Assembly: GCA_040003255.1 (NCBI GenBank)
Contig: JBDUCV010000001.1
Span: 1-64,000, forward strand
Length of the DNA stretch: 64,000 nt
Source of the DNA: JBDUCV01 sp040003255
Lineage (GTDB): Bacteria > Actinomycetota > Actinomycetes > Mycobacteriales > Jatrophihabitantaceae
Reading direction: 5' to 3'
A model generated the notes under the pieces. It did no database searches and was not told where the DNA came from. It worked only from the letters and a program-made list of their open reading frames with translations. Each line of letters begins with the position of its first letter. Within the stretch, counting starts at the first letter, position 1. Shown piece after piece: positions 31,063 through 39,766 of this stretch. A program made the position numbers and the translations under genes.

Positions 31063-32256
31063 TTAGCCGTTGGCGAGCTTGGCCAACTGCTCGGCGCGGT
31101 CGGTGCGCTCCCAGGTGAAATCGGCGAGCTCGCGACCGAAGTGGCCGTACGCCGCAGTCTGAGCGTAGATCGGCCGCTTGAGGTCGAGGTCGCGGATGAT
31201 CGCCGCGGGACGCAAGTCGAACGTCTCGGCGATCGCGTCGGCGATCTTGGCCGGCTCGACGGTCTCGGTGCCGAACGTCTCGATGAACAGGCCCACTGGC
31301 TCGGCCTTGCCGATCGCGTAGGCGACCTGCACCTCGCACCGCCGCGCCAACTTCGCGGCTACCACGTTCTTCGCCACCCAGCGCATCGCGTAAGCAGCTG
31401 ACCGGTCGACCTTGGACGGGTCCTTGCCCGAGAACGCGCCGCCGCCGTGCCGAGCCATGCCACCGTAGGTGTCGACGATGATCTTGCGGCCAGTCAGCCC
31501 GGCGTCACCCATCGGGCCGCCCGTGACGAACCGCCCGGTTGGGTTCACCAGCAGCCGGTAGCCGGCGGTGTCGATCGACAGACCGTCGAGAACTGGCCGG
31601 ACGACGTGCTCCTCGATGTCGGGCTTGAGCAGCGTGTCGAGGTCGATGTCCTCAGCGTGCTGACTGGAGATCACGACGGTGTCAAGGCGGACGGCATTGT
31701 CGCCGTCGTACTCGATCGTCACTTGAGTCTTTCCGTCGGGCCGCAGGTAGGGCACAGTGCCCTTCTTGCGGACCTCGGTGAGCTTCTCGGCCAGCCGGTG
31801 CGCCAGCCAGATCGGCAGCGGCATCAGCTCGGCGGTGTCGTCGCAGGCGTAGCCGAACATCAGTCCCTGGTCACCGGCGCCCTGAGCCGCGACCGCGTCG
31901 TGCGATCCCTCGACCCGCGCCTCGTAGGCGGTGTCGACGCCCTGCGCGATGTCGGACGACTGGGCGCCGATCGACACGTTAACGCCGCACGACGTTCCGT
32001 CGAACCCCTTGCGCGAGGAGTCGTAGCCGATGTCGAGGATGCGCTCACGGACGATGGCCGGGATATCGGCGTACGCGTCGGTGGTCACCTCGCCTGCCAC
32101 GTGGACCTGGCCGGTTGTGATCAGCGTCTCGACCGCGACCCGGCTGGCCGGGTCCTGCGCCAGCAGCGCGTCGAGGATCGAGTCACTGATTTGGTCGGCG
32201 ATCTTGTCCGGGTGTCCTTCGGTAACCGATTCGGACGTGAAGAGACGGCGGCTCAC
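31063..32256 (-). CDS. metK: S-adenosylmethionine synthetase
   Basis: MetK makes S-adenosylmethionine from methionine and ATP and so supplies the methyltransferases encoded nearby. The 397-residue protein has [20 protein letters not shown], the [12 protein letters not shown] signature and the phosphate loop [20 protein letters not shown]. The GTG start is preceded by GGAG five bases upstream. Only 69 bases separate it from coaBC, so there is no room for a typical SAM riboswitch. It likely has its own promoter in that gap. Confidence 0.97.
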   Translation of the reverse strand: MSRRLFTSESVTEGHPDKIADQISDSILDALLAQDPASRVAVETLITTGQVHVAGEVTTDAYADIPAIVRERILDIGYDSSRKGFDGTSCGVNVSIGAQSSDIAQGVDTAYEARVEGSHDAVAAQGAGDQGLMFGYACDDTAELMPLPIWLAHRLAEKLTEVRKKGTVPYLRPDGKTQVTIEYDGDNAVRLDTVVISSQHAEDIDLDTLLKPDIEEHVVRPVLDGLSIDTAGYRLLVNPTGRFVTGGPMGDAGLTGRKIIVDTYGGMARHGGGAFSGKDPSKVDRSAAYAMRWVAKNVVAAKLARRCEVQVAYAIGKAEPVGLFIETFGTETVEPAKIADAIAETFDLRPAAIIRDLDLKRPIYAQTAAYGHFGRELADFTWERTDRAEQLAKLANG

Positions 32257-32294
32257 GAATACTCCGGGGGTTGTCGGCGATCGGATTCACGCAA

Positions 32295-32300
32295 AGTCTA
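32295..32300 (-). promoter_or_regulatory. Candidate -10 element for metK
   Basis: TAGACT on the minus strand is 38 bases before the metK start in the coaBC-metK gap. No convincing -35 box lies 16-18 bases further upstream. Confidence 0.3.
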
Positions 32301-32325
32301 CCGGCCCGGGGCCTCGATCCGGCCA

Positions 32326-33543
32326 TTAGCCCAGTCGGGCGGCCACCGCGTCCCACACCGCGGCGGCGAGCAGGGCCTTCGGGCCGAGCGGGACGGCCGT
32401 CTCGGTGCCATCGGAGCCAAGGATTACGCCGGCGTTGTCGGATTGACCGAATGCCCGTCCTGGTCCCACTTCGTTCACGACAAGCAGGTCACAGCCCTTA
32501 CGGGCGAGCTTTCGCCGGCCGTGGGTGAGCACGTCGGCCTCGTCGTCGCCGGTCTCGGCAGCGAAGCCGACGAGCAGCTGGCCCGGACGGCGGGATGCGA
32601 CCAATTCCGCGAGCACATCCGGGTTCTTCGCAAGCACGATCGGCTCCGGCGCAAAATTCGACTTCTTGATCTTGTGAGTGCTGTTGGCCGCGGGGCGGAA
32701 ATCGACAACCGCGGCCGCCATCACCACGACGTCGGCGTCCTGCGCCGCCTTGCCGACTGCGTCGCGCAATTCCGCGGTGCTGACGACCCTCACGACGTCG
32801 GCGCCGGCCGGATCGGGTAATTCGGTATTCGCGGCGACCAACGTGATCCGCGACGCGCCACGGGCCGCGGCGACCGTGGCCAGCGCGTACCCCTGCCGGC
32901 CCGAGGAGGCGTTGCCGAGGAAGCGCACCGGGTCGATCGCCTCGCGAGTGCCGCCCGCGCTGATCACCACATGCCTGCCGAGGAGATCCTGGGGCAGCGC
33001 GTCGGAACGATGAATCAGCAGCTCGGCGAGTTGGCCGATCTCAGCGGGCTCGGGCAGCCGGCCCTTGCCAGAATCGGCGCCGGTCAACCGGCCGGTGGCC
33101 GGCTCGAGCACGACCGCGCCTCGTCGACGCAGGGTCATGACGTTGTCGGCCGTCGCGGGGTGTTCCCACATTTCGGTATGCATCGCCGGAGCGAACAGCA
33201 CCGGGCAGCGGGCGGTCAGCAGCACGTTGGTGAGCAGGTCGTCCGCGAGTCCATGGGCAGCGCGTGCGAGCAGGTCGGCCGTCGCCGGGGCGACCACGAT
33301 CAGGTCAGCTTCGCGACCCAATCGGACGTGCGCCACGTCCTGTGCGCCGGACCAGACGTCTGCGGCCACCGGCTGATGCGACAGCGCGGCCCAGGTGGCC
33401 ACCCCGACGAAGCGCAGTGCCGCCTCGGTCGGAACGACAACTACCTGGTGACCAAGCTCGGTCAGCGTGCGGAGCAGTTCGGCGACCTTGTATGCGGCGA
33501 TGCCGCCGGCAACACCAAGGACGACGCGGCGTCCCGCATCCAT
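32326..33543 (-). CDS. coaBC: Bifunctional phosphopantothenoylcysteine decarboxylase/synthase
   Basis: This 405-residue fusion makes 4'-phosphopantetheine for coenzyme A. The N-terminal CoaC domain (about 1-185) is a flavin decarboxylase with the GVAGGIAAYK loop and the PAMHTEMW active-site segment. The C-terminal CoaB domain (about 190-405) has GTREAIDPVRFLGNASSG and ITLVAANTELP regions and activates the substrate with CTP. The ATG is seven bases beyond rpoZ. Domain order and length are standard. Confidence 0.96.
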   Translation of the reverse strand: MDAGRRVVLGVAGGIAAYKVAELLRTLTELGHQVVVVPTEAALRFVGVATWAALSHQPVAADVWSGAQDVAHVRLGREADLIVVAPATADLLARAAHGLADDLLTNVLLTARCPVLFAPAMHTEMWEHPATADNVMTLRRRGAVVLEPATGRLTGADSGKGRLPEPAEIGQLAELLIHRSDALPQDLLGRHVVISAGGTREAIDPVRFLGNASSGRQGYALATVAAARGASRITLVAANTELPDPAGADVVRVVSTAELRDAVGKAAQDADVVVMAAAVVDFRPAANSTHKIKKSNFAPEPIVLAKNPDVLAELVASRRPGQLLVGFAAETGDDEADVLTHGRRKLARKGCDLLVVNEVGPGRAFGQSDNAGVILGSDGTETAVPLGPKALLAAAVWDAVAARLG

Positions 33544-33550
33544 GCGAAGC

Positions 33551-33817
33551 TCAGCCCTCGGCTGGCTTGAACTCGATCAGGTCGGCGTTGATCTCGCGCA
33601 GCGCGATCGACAGCGGCTTCTCCTGCGGCGCGGTCTCGACCAGCGGCCCGACATACTCGAGTAACCCCTCACCCAGCTGGCTGTAATAGGCGTTGATCTG
33701 CCGGGCCCGCTTTGCGGCGATGATGACGAGTGCGTACTTCGACTGGGTGCGGTCGAGCAGTTCGTCGATGGGCGGGTTCGTGATGCCCTCGGGTGCGGAC
33801 ACGGTTCCGGACAACAT
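33551..33817 (-). CDS. rpoZ: RNA polymerase omega subunit
   Basis: Omega helps assemble beta-prime into RNA polymerase. The 88-residue protein has the family core [20 protein letters not shown] followed by [19 protein letters not shown] chose the ATG at 33817; a GTG ten codons upstream at 33847 is possible. gmk-rpoZ-coaBC is the usual order, and the spacing to coaBC is seven bases. Confidence 0.95.
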   Translation of the reverse strand: MLSGTVSAPEGITNPPIDELLDRTQSKYALVIIAAKRARQINAYYSQLGEGLLEYVGPLVETAPQEKPLSIALREINADLIEFKPAEG

Positions 33818-33892
33818 TGCTCTCGATTCGCTCAGAAGGGCCCGCACGCCGCTTTTCGATCGAACAGGCGGTCTCGCATGAACACGCCGGTC

Positions 33893-34495
33893 TCAATCGG
33901 ACGGCCGGGGGCAGACGGCGTCGATCAATGCTACCAACTCGGCGGCCGCGCGCCGAACGTCGTCGTTGACCACCACGGCGTCGAACTCGGCCTCAGCGGC
34001 CATCTCCACGGCTGCCTGGGTCAACCGTTCGGCGATGTCCGGTCCGGATTCGGTGCCGCGGCGGGTCAGCCGACGCTCCAGCTCGTCCCAGGACGGCGGG
34101 GCGAGGAAGACGAACTGGGCCTCCGGCATTCGTTCCCGCACCTGACGCGCCCCTTGCAACTCGATCTCGAGGAGGGTAGGTACCCCAGCCGCGAGTCGCT
34201 CGTGCACTGGCCTCAACGGCGTGCCATACAGGTTGCCGGCGTACCGCGCCCACTCGAGCAGCTCACCACGATCCACCATCCGCGCGAACTGGTCACGGTC
34301 TACGAACCGGTACTGGACGCCGTCCACCTCTGCCGGTCGAGGCTGGCGGGTGGTCGCAGATACCGACACCCACACGTGCGGATGCAATTCGCGGACCGCG
34401 GCGACGACGGTCCCCTTGCCCACGCCGGACGGACCGGACAGCACGGTCAGCCGTCCGGCGGCCACGTCGCGCATGGCGGGCAACCTATCGGCCAC
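33893..34495 (-). CDS. gmk: Guanylate kinase
   Basis: It phosphorylates GMP to GDP. The roughly 200-residue protein has the P-loop [11 protein letters not shown], the GMP-binding [16 protein letters not shown] and the lid region [13 protein letters not shown]. The start is taken as GTG at 34495, overlapping the GNAT stop by 11 bases; an ATG at 34474 is an alternative. In mycobacteria and many Actinobacteria the preceding gene is mihF (integration host factor); here a GNAT gene takes that place. Confidence 0.95.
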   Translation of the reverse strand: MADRLPAMRDVAAGRLTVLSGPSGVGKGTVVAAVRELHPHVWVSVSATTRQPRPAEVDGVQYRFVDRDQFARMVDRGELLEWARYAGNLYGTPLRPVHERLAAGVPTLLEIELQGARQVRERMPEAQFVFLAPPSWDELERRLTRRGTESGPDIAERLTQAAVEMAAEAEFDAVVVNDDVRRAAAELVALIDAVCPRPSD

Positions 34496-35012
34496 CGGAC
34501 GGCGGCCGGATGATCCCCATGTACACCAGATCGTCGTAGTGGCCGGCATTCCACACCTGTTCGCGCTGACGGCCCTCCTCGACGAAGCCGACCGCCGCGT
34601 ACGCCCGGATCGCCCGCTCGTTGCTGGCGTTGACCGTCAGCCAGATCTTGCGCAGGTTGCGCAGGCGGAAGCCGTAGTCGAGCGCAAGGAGAAGCGCCTC
34701 GCGCCCGTAGCCGCGTCCCCAGTACTCACGGTTGCCGATGGTGATACCGAGCTCGGCAGTGCTCGCGGCGTGATCGACACCGTGCAGCCCGAGCTGACCG
34801 ATGAGCAGCCCGTCAGCGACTATGGCGAAGTTGCTGGCGTCGCGGTCATCACGCATACGGTCGAACATCGCGCTGACGCTGGTGAGCGGACGCGGTGCCG
34901 GTGGGTCGCCGCCGCCGAGCAGCTCGACCTCGACGTCGTTGGCCCATCGCGCGAGCATCGGGTAGTCGTCGGGCTCGATCGCGCGCAGCGTGACGAGTTC
35001 GCCGATGAGCAT
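34485..35012 (-). CDS. GNAT N-acetyltransferase (RimJ/RimL type)
   Basis: This 175-residue protein matches RimJ/RimL-like acetyltransferases, which transfer acetyl from CoA to amino groups of proteins or small molecules. The acetyl-CoA loop is in [15 protein letters not shown], with the flanking strand AELGITIG and a C-terminal [16 protein letters not shown] segment. The substrate is unknown. The ATG lies only six bases from a TACAGT box, suggesting a leaderless message that continues into gmk. It is divergent from pntAA. Confidence 0.88.
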   Translation of the reverse strand: MLIGELVTLRAIEPDDYPMLARWANDVEVELLGGGDPPAPRPLTSVSAMFDRMRDDRDASNFAIVADGLLIGQLGLHGVDHAASTAELGITIGNREYWGRGYGREALLLALDYGFRLRNLRKIWLTVNASNERAIRAYAAVGFVEEGRQREQVWNAGHYDDLVYMGIIRPPSGGR

Positions 35013-35018
35013 GCCGCC

Positions 35019-35024
35019 ACTGTA
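35019..35024 (-). promoter_or_regulatory. Candidate leaderless -10 box for the GNAT gene
   Basis: TACAGT on the minus strand ends six bases before the ATG, the spacing expected when transcription starts at the A of the start codon. There is no Shine-Dalgarno between them. Confidence 0.45.
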
Positions 35025-35026
35025 GG

Positions 35027-35062
35027 TAGGGTGCGGCGGGTCAGCACGATGGGACGAGGAGG
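35027..35062 (+). promoter_or_regulatory. Candidate -10 box and ribosome binding site of pntAA
   Basis: TAGGGT (35027-35032) could be a -10 element for the plus-strand operon. GAGGAGG at 35056-35062 is a strong Shine-Dalgarno six bases before the pntAA ATG. Confidence 0.45.
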
Positions 35063-35068
35063 ACGCAG

Positions 35069-36211
35069 ATGGCGTTACGGCTCGGAGTCGTGGCCGAGGC
35101 CGCGCCGGGTGAGCGCCGCGTTGCTCTCACACCGGACGCCGTGCGCCGGCTGCGCGCCGCGGGCTTCGAGGTCTCAATCGGCCACGGCGCCGGTGCGGCT
35201 GCCTGGTTCGCCGACGAGGATTACGCGGCCGCCGGCGCCGAGCTGACCGCACCCGAGGACGTTATGCAAGGCGCCGACGTCATCCTTTGCGTGGGTCCGG
35301 TGCCGGCGACATCGCTTCGCTCCGGGCAAAGCGTGCTGGGACTGCTGCAGCCGCTCCTGGATCCGGCCGCGATGGCGGACCTGGCCGTGCGGGGGGTCAC
35401 CGCGATCAGCCTGGACGGGCTGCCCCGCACGCTGAGCCGCGCGCAGTCCATGGACGCGTTGACCTCGCAAGCCAGCGTCGCCGGCTACAAGGCGGTGCTC
35501 GTCGCGGCGGATCACTTCGACCGGTTCTTCCCATTGCTGATTACGGCCGCGGGCACGGCGAAACCGGCTGAGGTTTTGGTGCTCGGCGCGGGGGTCGCCG
35601 GCCTGCAGGCGATCGGCACCGCCCGCCGGTTGGGCGCAATCGTGCGCGGCTACGACGTGCGGCCGACGTCCCGGGACGAGGTCACCTCGCTCGGCGCGCA
35701 GTTCGTCGAGTTGACGACCGTCGAATCCGGTGCCGGCGAAGGCGGCTACGCCCGCGCGTTGACCGACGACGAACAGGCCGCGCAGCAGGTGGAACTGGCG
35801 CAGCACATCGCCCGCCACGACGTGGTAATCACCACCGCTCAGGTGCCGGGACGCCGACCGCCGCTAATGGTCACCGCTGACGCGGTCAAGAACATGCGGG
35901 CCGGCTCGGTGATCGTCGACATGGGGTCCAGCGCCCTGGGCGGCAACGTAGAGAGTTCCCAGCCCGGCGAGACGATCGTGACAGCCAACGGGGTCACGAT
36001 CGTCGGGGCGGGCAACCTGGCGAGCGCGATGGCCACCAGCGCGTCCGCCGCGTACGCACGCAATGTCACCGCGCTGCTCATGCACGTCGCACCAGACGGC
36101 ACGCTGACTATCGACCTGGACGATGAGATCCAGCGCGGCGTCGTGATCACCCATGACGGACGGGTCGTTCACCCCGAGACAGTGAAACTCCTGGAGACAG
36201 CTGATGGGTAG
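35069..36211 (+). CDS. pntAA: NAD(P) transhydrogenase alpha subunit, soluble domain I part
   Basis: This is the NAD(H)-binding domain I of the proton-translocating transhydrogenase. The 380-residue protein resembles alanine dehydrogenase/PntA, with ERRVALTPDAVRRLRAAGFE, the Rossmann segment VLGAGVAGLQAIGTARRLGA and the RQD-loop region TSRDEVTSLGAQFVEL. It lacks the membrane part, which is encoded separately by pntAB. A strong GAGGAGG precedes the ATG. It opens a plus-strand operon in an otherwise minus-strand region. Confidence 0.95.
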   Translation: MALRLGVVAEAAPGERRVALTPDAVRRLRAAGFEVSIGHGAGAAAWFADEDYAAAGAELTAPEDVMQGADVILCVGPVPATSLRSGQSVLGLLQPLLDPAAMADLAVRGVTAISLDGLPRTLSRAQSMDALTSQASVAGYKAVLVAADHFDRFFPLLITAAGTAKPAEVLVLGAGVAGLQAIGTARRLGAIVRGYDVRPTSRDEVTSLGAQFVELTTVESGAGEGGYARALTDDEQAAQQVELAQHIARHDVVITTAQVPGRRPPLMVTADAVKNMRAGSVIVDMGSSALGGNVESSQPGETIVTANGVTIVGAGNLASAMATSASAAYARNVTALLMHVAPDGTLTIDLDDEIQRGVVITHDGRVVHPETVKLLETADG

Positions 36212-36512
36212 CGGATTCGTTGGCGATCTGGCGATCTTCGTCCTCGCCCTGCTGGTTGGCTTCGAGGTGATCAGCAAGGTGCCCGCCACGCTGCACACGC
36301 CGCTGATGTCTGGCGCCAACTCGATCCACGGAGTGGTGCTGGTCGGAGTCGTATTGTTGTCGGCTTTCGTCGACGGCCCCCTCGGTTATTTGCTGACCTT
36401 CGTCGCGGCGGCGTTCGCGGCGGCCAATGTGGTCGGTGGCTATGTCGTGACCGACCGGATGCTGCAGATGTTCAAGAGGCGACCGATGCCGGTTGACAAG
36501 GCCGACCGATGA
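36204..36512 (+). CDS. pntAB: NAD(P) transhydrogenase alpha subunit, membrane part
   Basis: This 102-residue membrane protein supplies the alpha-side part of the transhydrogenase proton channel. Three hydrophobic helices are visible near residues 5-25, 40-58 and 60-85, with the family segment KVPATLHTPLMSGANSIHGV. It overlaps pntAA by eight bases and pntB by four. The three-gene split of the enzyme is the form found in Actinobacteria and Rhodospirillum. Confidence 0.95.
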   Translation: MGSGFVGDLAIFVLALLVGFEVISKVPATLHTPLMSGANSIHGVVLVGVVLLSAFVDGPLGYLLTFVAAAFAAANVVGGYVVTDRMLQMFKRRPMPVDKADR

Positions 36513-37912
36513 GCGGCGGGGTCGAAACCGGCGTACGGCTCGCCTCGCTCGCCGGTGCCTCCTGCTTCGTGCTCGGCCTGCACTTGATGAACTCCCCCGC
36601 CAGCGCTCGGCGGGGAAACCAGCTGTCGGCGTTCGGGATGTTCGTCGCGGTCGTCGCGGTGATCGTGTCGGTGATCGACGGCGGGACGATGACCGGCACC
36701 CGGTGGCTGGTGCTGGTCAGCGGGGCGCTGATTGGCGCCGCAGCGGGGCTGTACTCGGCCCGCAGGGTGGCGATGACGTCGATGCCCCAGTTGGTCAGCC
36801 TGTTCAACGCGGTAGGTGGCGGCGCGGCGGCGCTGATCGCGGTGGCGGACTACGCGCAGAACGATCGGGTCGGGGCCGGCACGGCGACGGCAACCGTGCT
36901 GGACGTGTTCATCGGCGGCATCACGTTCTCGGGGTCGCTGGTGGCTGCGGCAAAGCTGCAGGGCTACTGGAGCGGATCGATCCGCTTTACCGGCGCGCGG
37001 CTCGTGTCGGCGTTGCTGCTCGTCGGCTCCATCGCCGCGGGTATTGCGGTCATCGCCAGGGTGCACAACCTGGGCGTGCTGCTGATCGTGGTCTTCGCGG
37101 CGCTCGGCCTGGGCGTGCTGATGGTGCTGCCCATCGGCGGCGCCGACATGCCTGTCGTGATTTCGCTGCTCAACGCCTTCACCGGCACCGCGGTCGCGAT
37201 GGCCGGCTTCGTCCTCGACAACGCCACACTGACGATCGCCGGCGCCCTGGTTGGGGCGTCCGGTGCCATTCTCACCAAGCTAATGGCCGACGCGATGAAC
37301 CGATCGGTGGTCAACATCATCGCGGGCGGCTTCGGCACCGGGGCGACCGGCGTCGATACCGCGACGACGGCTGGTGGGCCGGTGCGCTCGATCGCAGTCG
37401 ACGACGTCGCACTGCAGTTGGCGTACGCCAGCAAGGTGATCATCGTCCCGGGTTACGGGCTGGCCGCGGCACAGGCGCAGCACGAAGTTCGCGACCTCGC
37501 GACGCTTCTCGAGTCGCGCGGCGTGGACGTCTCCTACGCGATCCACCCCGTTGCCGGCCGGATGCCGGGCCACATGAATGTGCTGCTCGCCGAGGCGAAC
37601 GTCCCCTACGACCAGCTCAAGGAGATGGACGACGTCAACGCCGAGTTCGACCGGACCGACGTCGCGCTGGTGATCGGCGCTAATGACGTCACCAACCCGG
37701 CCGCGCGCCGGCCGGGCAACGCGGTGTCTGGCATGCCGATCCTCGACGTCGACCATGCGCGATCGATCATCGTGATCAAGCGGTCGATGGCGTCGGGCTA
37801 CGCCGGCATCGACAACGAGCTATACACCGATGCCAAGACCAGCATGTTCTTCAGCGACGCCAAGAAGGGCCTGGCCGCGCTCGTGGCGGCGACCAAGACG
37901 CTCGTCGGGTGA
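36509..37912 (+). CDS. pntB: NAD(P) transhydrogenase beta subunit
   Basis: The beta subunit has about nine membrane helices (residues 10-270) carrying the proton path, followed by the NADP(H)-binding domain III (about 290-467). Domain III shows VPGYGLAAAQAQHEVRDLA, HPVAGRMPGHMNVLLAEA and GANDVTNPAAR. The complex couples proton entry to reduction of NADP by NADH and so supports the NADPH needs of ArgC, RibD and AroE. Length is normal at 467 residues. Confidence 0.96.
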   Translation: MSGGVETGVRLASLAGASCFVLGLHLMNSPASARRGNQLSAFGMFVAVVAVIVSVIDGGTMTGTRWLVLVSGALIGAAAGLYSARRVAMTSMPQLVSLFNAVGGGAAALIAVADYAQNDRVGAGTATATVLDVFIGGITFSGSLVAAAKLQGYWSGSIRFTGARLVSALLLVGSIAAGIAVIARVHNLGVLLIVVFAALGLGVLMVLPIGGADMPVVISLLNAFTGTAVAMAGFVLDNATLTIAGALVGASGAILTKLMADAMNRSVVNIIAGGFGTGATGVDTATTAGGPVRSIAVDDVALQLAYASKVIIVPGYGLAAAQAQHEVRDLATLLESRGVDVSYAIHPVAGRMPGHMNVLLAEANVPYDQLKEMDDVNAEFDRTDVALVIGANDVTNPAARRPGNAVSGMPILDVDHARSIIVIKRSMASGYAGIDNELYTDAKTSMFFSDAKKGLAALVAATKTLVG

Positions 37913-37928
37913 CCCGCTGATCAGCTCG

Positions 37929-37947
37929 TTCGGTCTCGGACCGCGAA
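37929..37947 (+). terminator. Possible terminator of the pnt operon
   Basis: TTCGGTC (37929-37935) pairs with GACCG and GAA (37939-37947) across one bulged base, just after the pntB stop. It lacks a U-tract, as is common in high-GC terminators. Confidence 0.4.
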
Positions 37948-37974
37948 CCGGCTCACCGGCTCGGACCGTCTCGC

Positions 37975-37980
37975 TACGGT
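37975..37980 (+). promoter_or_regulatory. Candidate leaderless -10 box for the aldo/keto reductase
   Basis: TACGGT ends six bases before the ATG at 37987. No Shine-Dalgarno lies between, so the transcript may begin at the start codon. Confidence 0.45.
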
Positions 37981-37986
37981 GAAGTC

Positions 37987-38931
37987 ATGATGTTTCGTCG
38001 CTTGGGCAACTCCGGATTGGTGGTGTCTGTCGTCGGACTCGGCACCAACAACCTGGGCATGAAGCTCGACATGGCGGCCAGTCGCGAGGTCGTGCACGCC
38101 GCCCTCGATGCCGGCATCACCCTGTTCGACACCGCGGATTCCTACGGGGCGTCCGAGGAGCGGCTCGGCGAGCTGCTGCGCGGGCGGCGCGACGACGTCG
38201 TGCTCGCCACGAAGTTCGGCAGCGACGTCCGGTCTCGTGGGCTCACCAACGGCGAGGACTGGGGTGCCCGCGGATCGCGTCGCTACGTCCGTCGCGCCGT
38301 CGATGCATCGCTTCGTCGACTGCGCACCGACTGGATCGACCTTTACCAGCTGCACCGCCCAGACACTGAGACCCCGATAGAGGAGACGCTATCGGCACTC
38401 ACCGACCTCCTACACGAGGGCAAGGTCCGATACCTCGGGCATTCCAACTTCGCCGGGTGGCAGACCGCCGATGCCGAATGGACTGCGCGCAGTTTGCACT
38501 TGGAGCGGTTCGTCAGCGCGCAGAACGAGTACAGCTGGCTGTCGCGGCATGTCGAGCGCGATCTGGTCCCGGCTCTCGAGCGCTATGGCATCGGGTTGCT
38601 GCCGTACTTTCCCTTGGCGAACGGGCTGCTCACCGGCAAGTACCGCCGCGGCGAGGCAGCGCCGGACGGCAGCCGCATTCAGGCATGGGGGCACGAGTCT
38701 GTGCTCACCGAGGCCACGTTCGACGTGATCGAGAAGCTCGAGGCTTTCGCCGCGGTGCGCTCGGTCACCCTGCTGGATGTTGCGATCGGGGGCCTGGCAG
38801 CAAAGCCGGCCGTCGCCAGCGTCATCGCGGGAGCGACGTCGGCGGCGCAGGTCGTCGCCAACGTCGAGGCGGGACTGTGGCAGCCGAGCGCCGAGGACCT
38901 CGCCGAGCTGGATACCCTCACCAGTGGCTAG
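37987..38931 (+). CDS. Aldo/keto reductase
   Basis: This 314-residue NADPH-dependent reductase has an AKR TIM barrel. The catalytic set is visible as the Asp and Tyr in LFDTADSYGASE, the Lys in VVLATKFGSD, and the His in LYQLHRPD. The C-terminal SVIAGATSAAQVVANVEA binds the cofactor phosphate. It resembles the AKR11/YhdN-type oxidoreductases of unknown physiological substrate. It follows the pnt operon, a potential source of NADPH, and converges on pyrF with seven bases between stops. Confidence 0.9.
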   Translation: MMFRRLGNSGLVVSVVGLGTNNLGMKLDMAASREVVHAALDAGITLFDTADSYGASEERLGELLRGRRDDVVLATKFGSDVRSRGLTNGEDWGARGSRRYVRRAVDASLRRLRTDWIDLYQLHRPDTETPIEETLSALTDLLHEGKVRYLGHSNFAGWQTADAEWTARSLHLERFVSAQNEYSWLSRHVERDLVPALERYGIGLLPYFPLANGLLTGKYRRGEAAPDGSRIQAWGHESVLTEATFDVIEKLEAFAAVRSVTLLDVAIGGLAAKPAVASVIAGATSAAQVVANVEAGLWQPSAEDLAELDTLTSG

Positions 38932-38938
38932 CGCCCGG

Positions 38939-39766
38939 TCAGCCGCGCAGGAAGGCGAACTCGTCGATCTGCCGACGCGCCGCGTCGCGCAAGGCCCCGA
39001 CGTCGGGGCCATGGCGCAGCACCTCACGCGAGGTGCTCGGCAGTACGGCGGCCAATACCCCATCGAATATCCGCCGCACGGTAGCGGCGTTGCCTCCCTG
39101 TGCGCCGACGCCAGGTGCGAGGATCGGACCATTCAGCCTGGTGAGGTCGATCTTGTGGGCCTCGATCGTCGCGCCGAACACCACACCGAGCGATCCGATC
39201 GGCACCGCATTCGCATTTCGCGCGGCGAGGTCGTCGACCACTACCTGGGCCACCGGCCGCCCGTCAGCGACCGTCGCCTGCTGCACCTGCGGACCCTCGG
39301 GGTTTGAGGTTTGCGCGAGCACGAAGGCGCCGGCGTCATGGCGCACCGCGAGGTCGAACACCGGTTGCAGCGATCCGACTCCGAGATACGGGCTTACCGT
39401 GATCGCGTCGACGACCATCGGTGCCCCGGGGTACAGGTACGCCTCGGCGTAGGCCGCCATGGTCGATCCGACATCGCCCCGCTTGACGTCGAGCAGCACC
39501 AGCGCACCGGCTTCGCGAGCCAGCCGAATCGCCCGCTCGAGCACGGCGATGCCCGCCGAGCCAAACCGCTCGAAGAACGCCGACTGCGGCTTGACGACCG
39601 CAACCTCGCCGGCGAACGCCGAAACGCAGGTCATGGCGAACCGTTCGAGCCCGGTCACGTCGTCGGGCAACCCCCACCCTCGGAGCAGGCCGGCGTGCGG
39701 GTCGATGCCCACGCAGAGTGATCCCCGAGCGCTCAGCGCGGCTTCCAGCCGGGCACCGAACATCAC
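38939..39766 (-). CDS. pyrF: Orotidine 5'-phosphate decarboxylase (type 2)
   Basis: It decarboxylates OMP to UMP. The 275-residue length and the motif LLDVKRGDVGSTM identify the type 2 subfamily common in Actinobacteria. The Lys-Asp catalytic array is present. The start overlaps the pyrD stop by four bases, and it is the last gene of the pyrimidine operon. The next gene in the minus direction, across the plus-strand block, is the GNAT gene rather than mihF. Confidence 0.96.
   Translation of the reverse strand: MMFGARLEAALSARGSLCVGIDPHAGLLRGWGLPDDVTGLERFAMTCVSAFAGEVAVVKPQSAFFERFGSAGIAVLERAIRLAREAGALVLLDVKRGDVGSTMAAYAEAYLYPGAPMVVDAITVSPYLGVGSLQPVFDLAVRHDAGAFVLAQTSNPEGPQVQQATVADGRPVAQVVVDDLAARNANAVPIGSLGVVFGATIEAHKIDLTRLNGPILAPGVGAQGGNAATVRRIFDGVLAAVLPSTSREVLRHGPDVGALRDAARRQIDEFAFLRG

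Noticed and set aside
30136..31401. Long plus-strand open frame of 421 codons
   Set aside because: It is antisense to the SDR and metK genes, with arginine- and glycine-rich low-complexity translation and no recognisable domain; high-GC DNA produces such frames.
32257..32325. SAM riboswitch before metK
   Set aside because: Only 69 bases are available and no SAM-I core motifs are visible.
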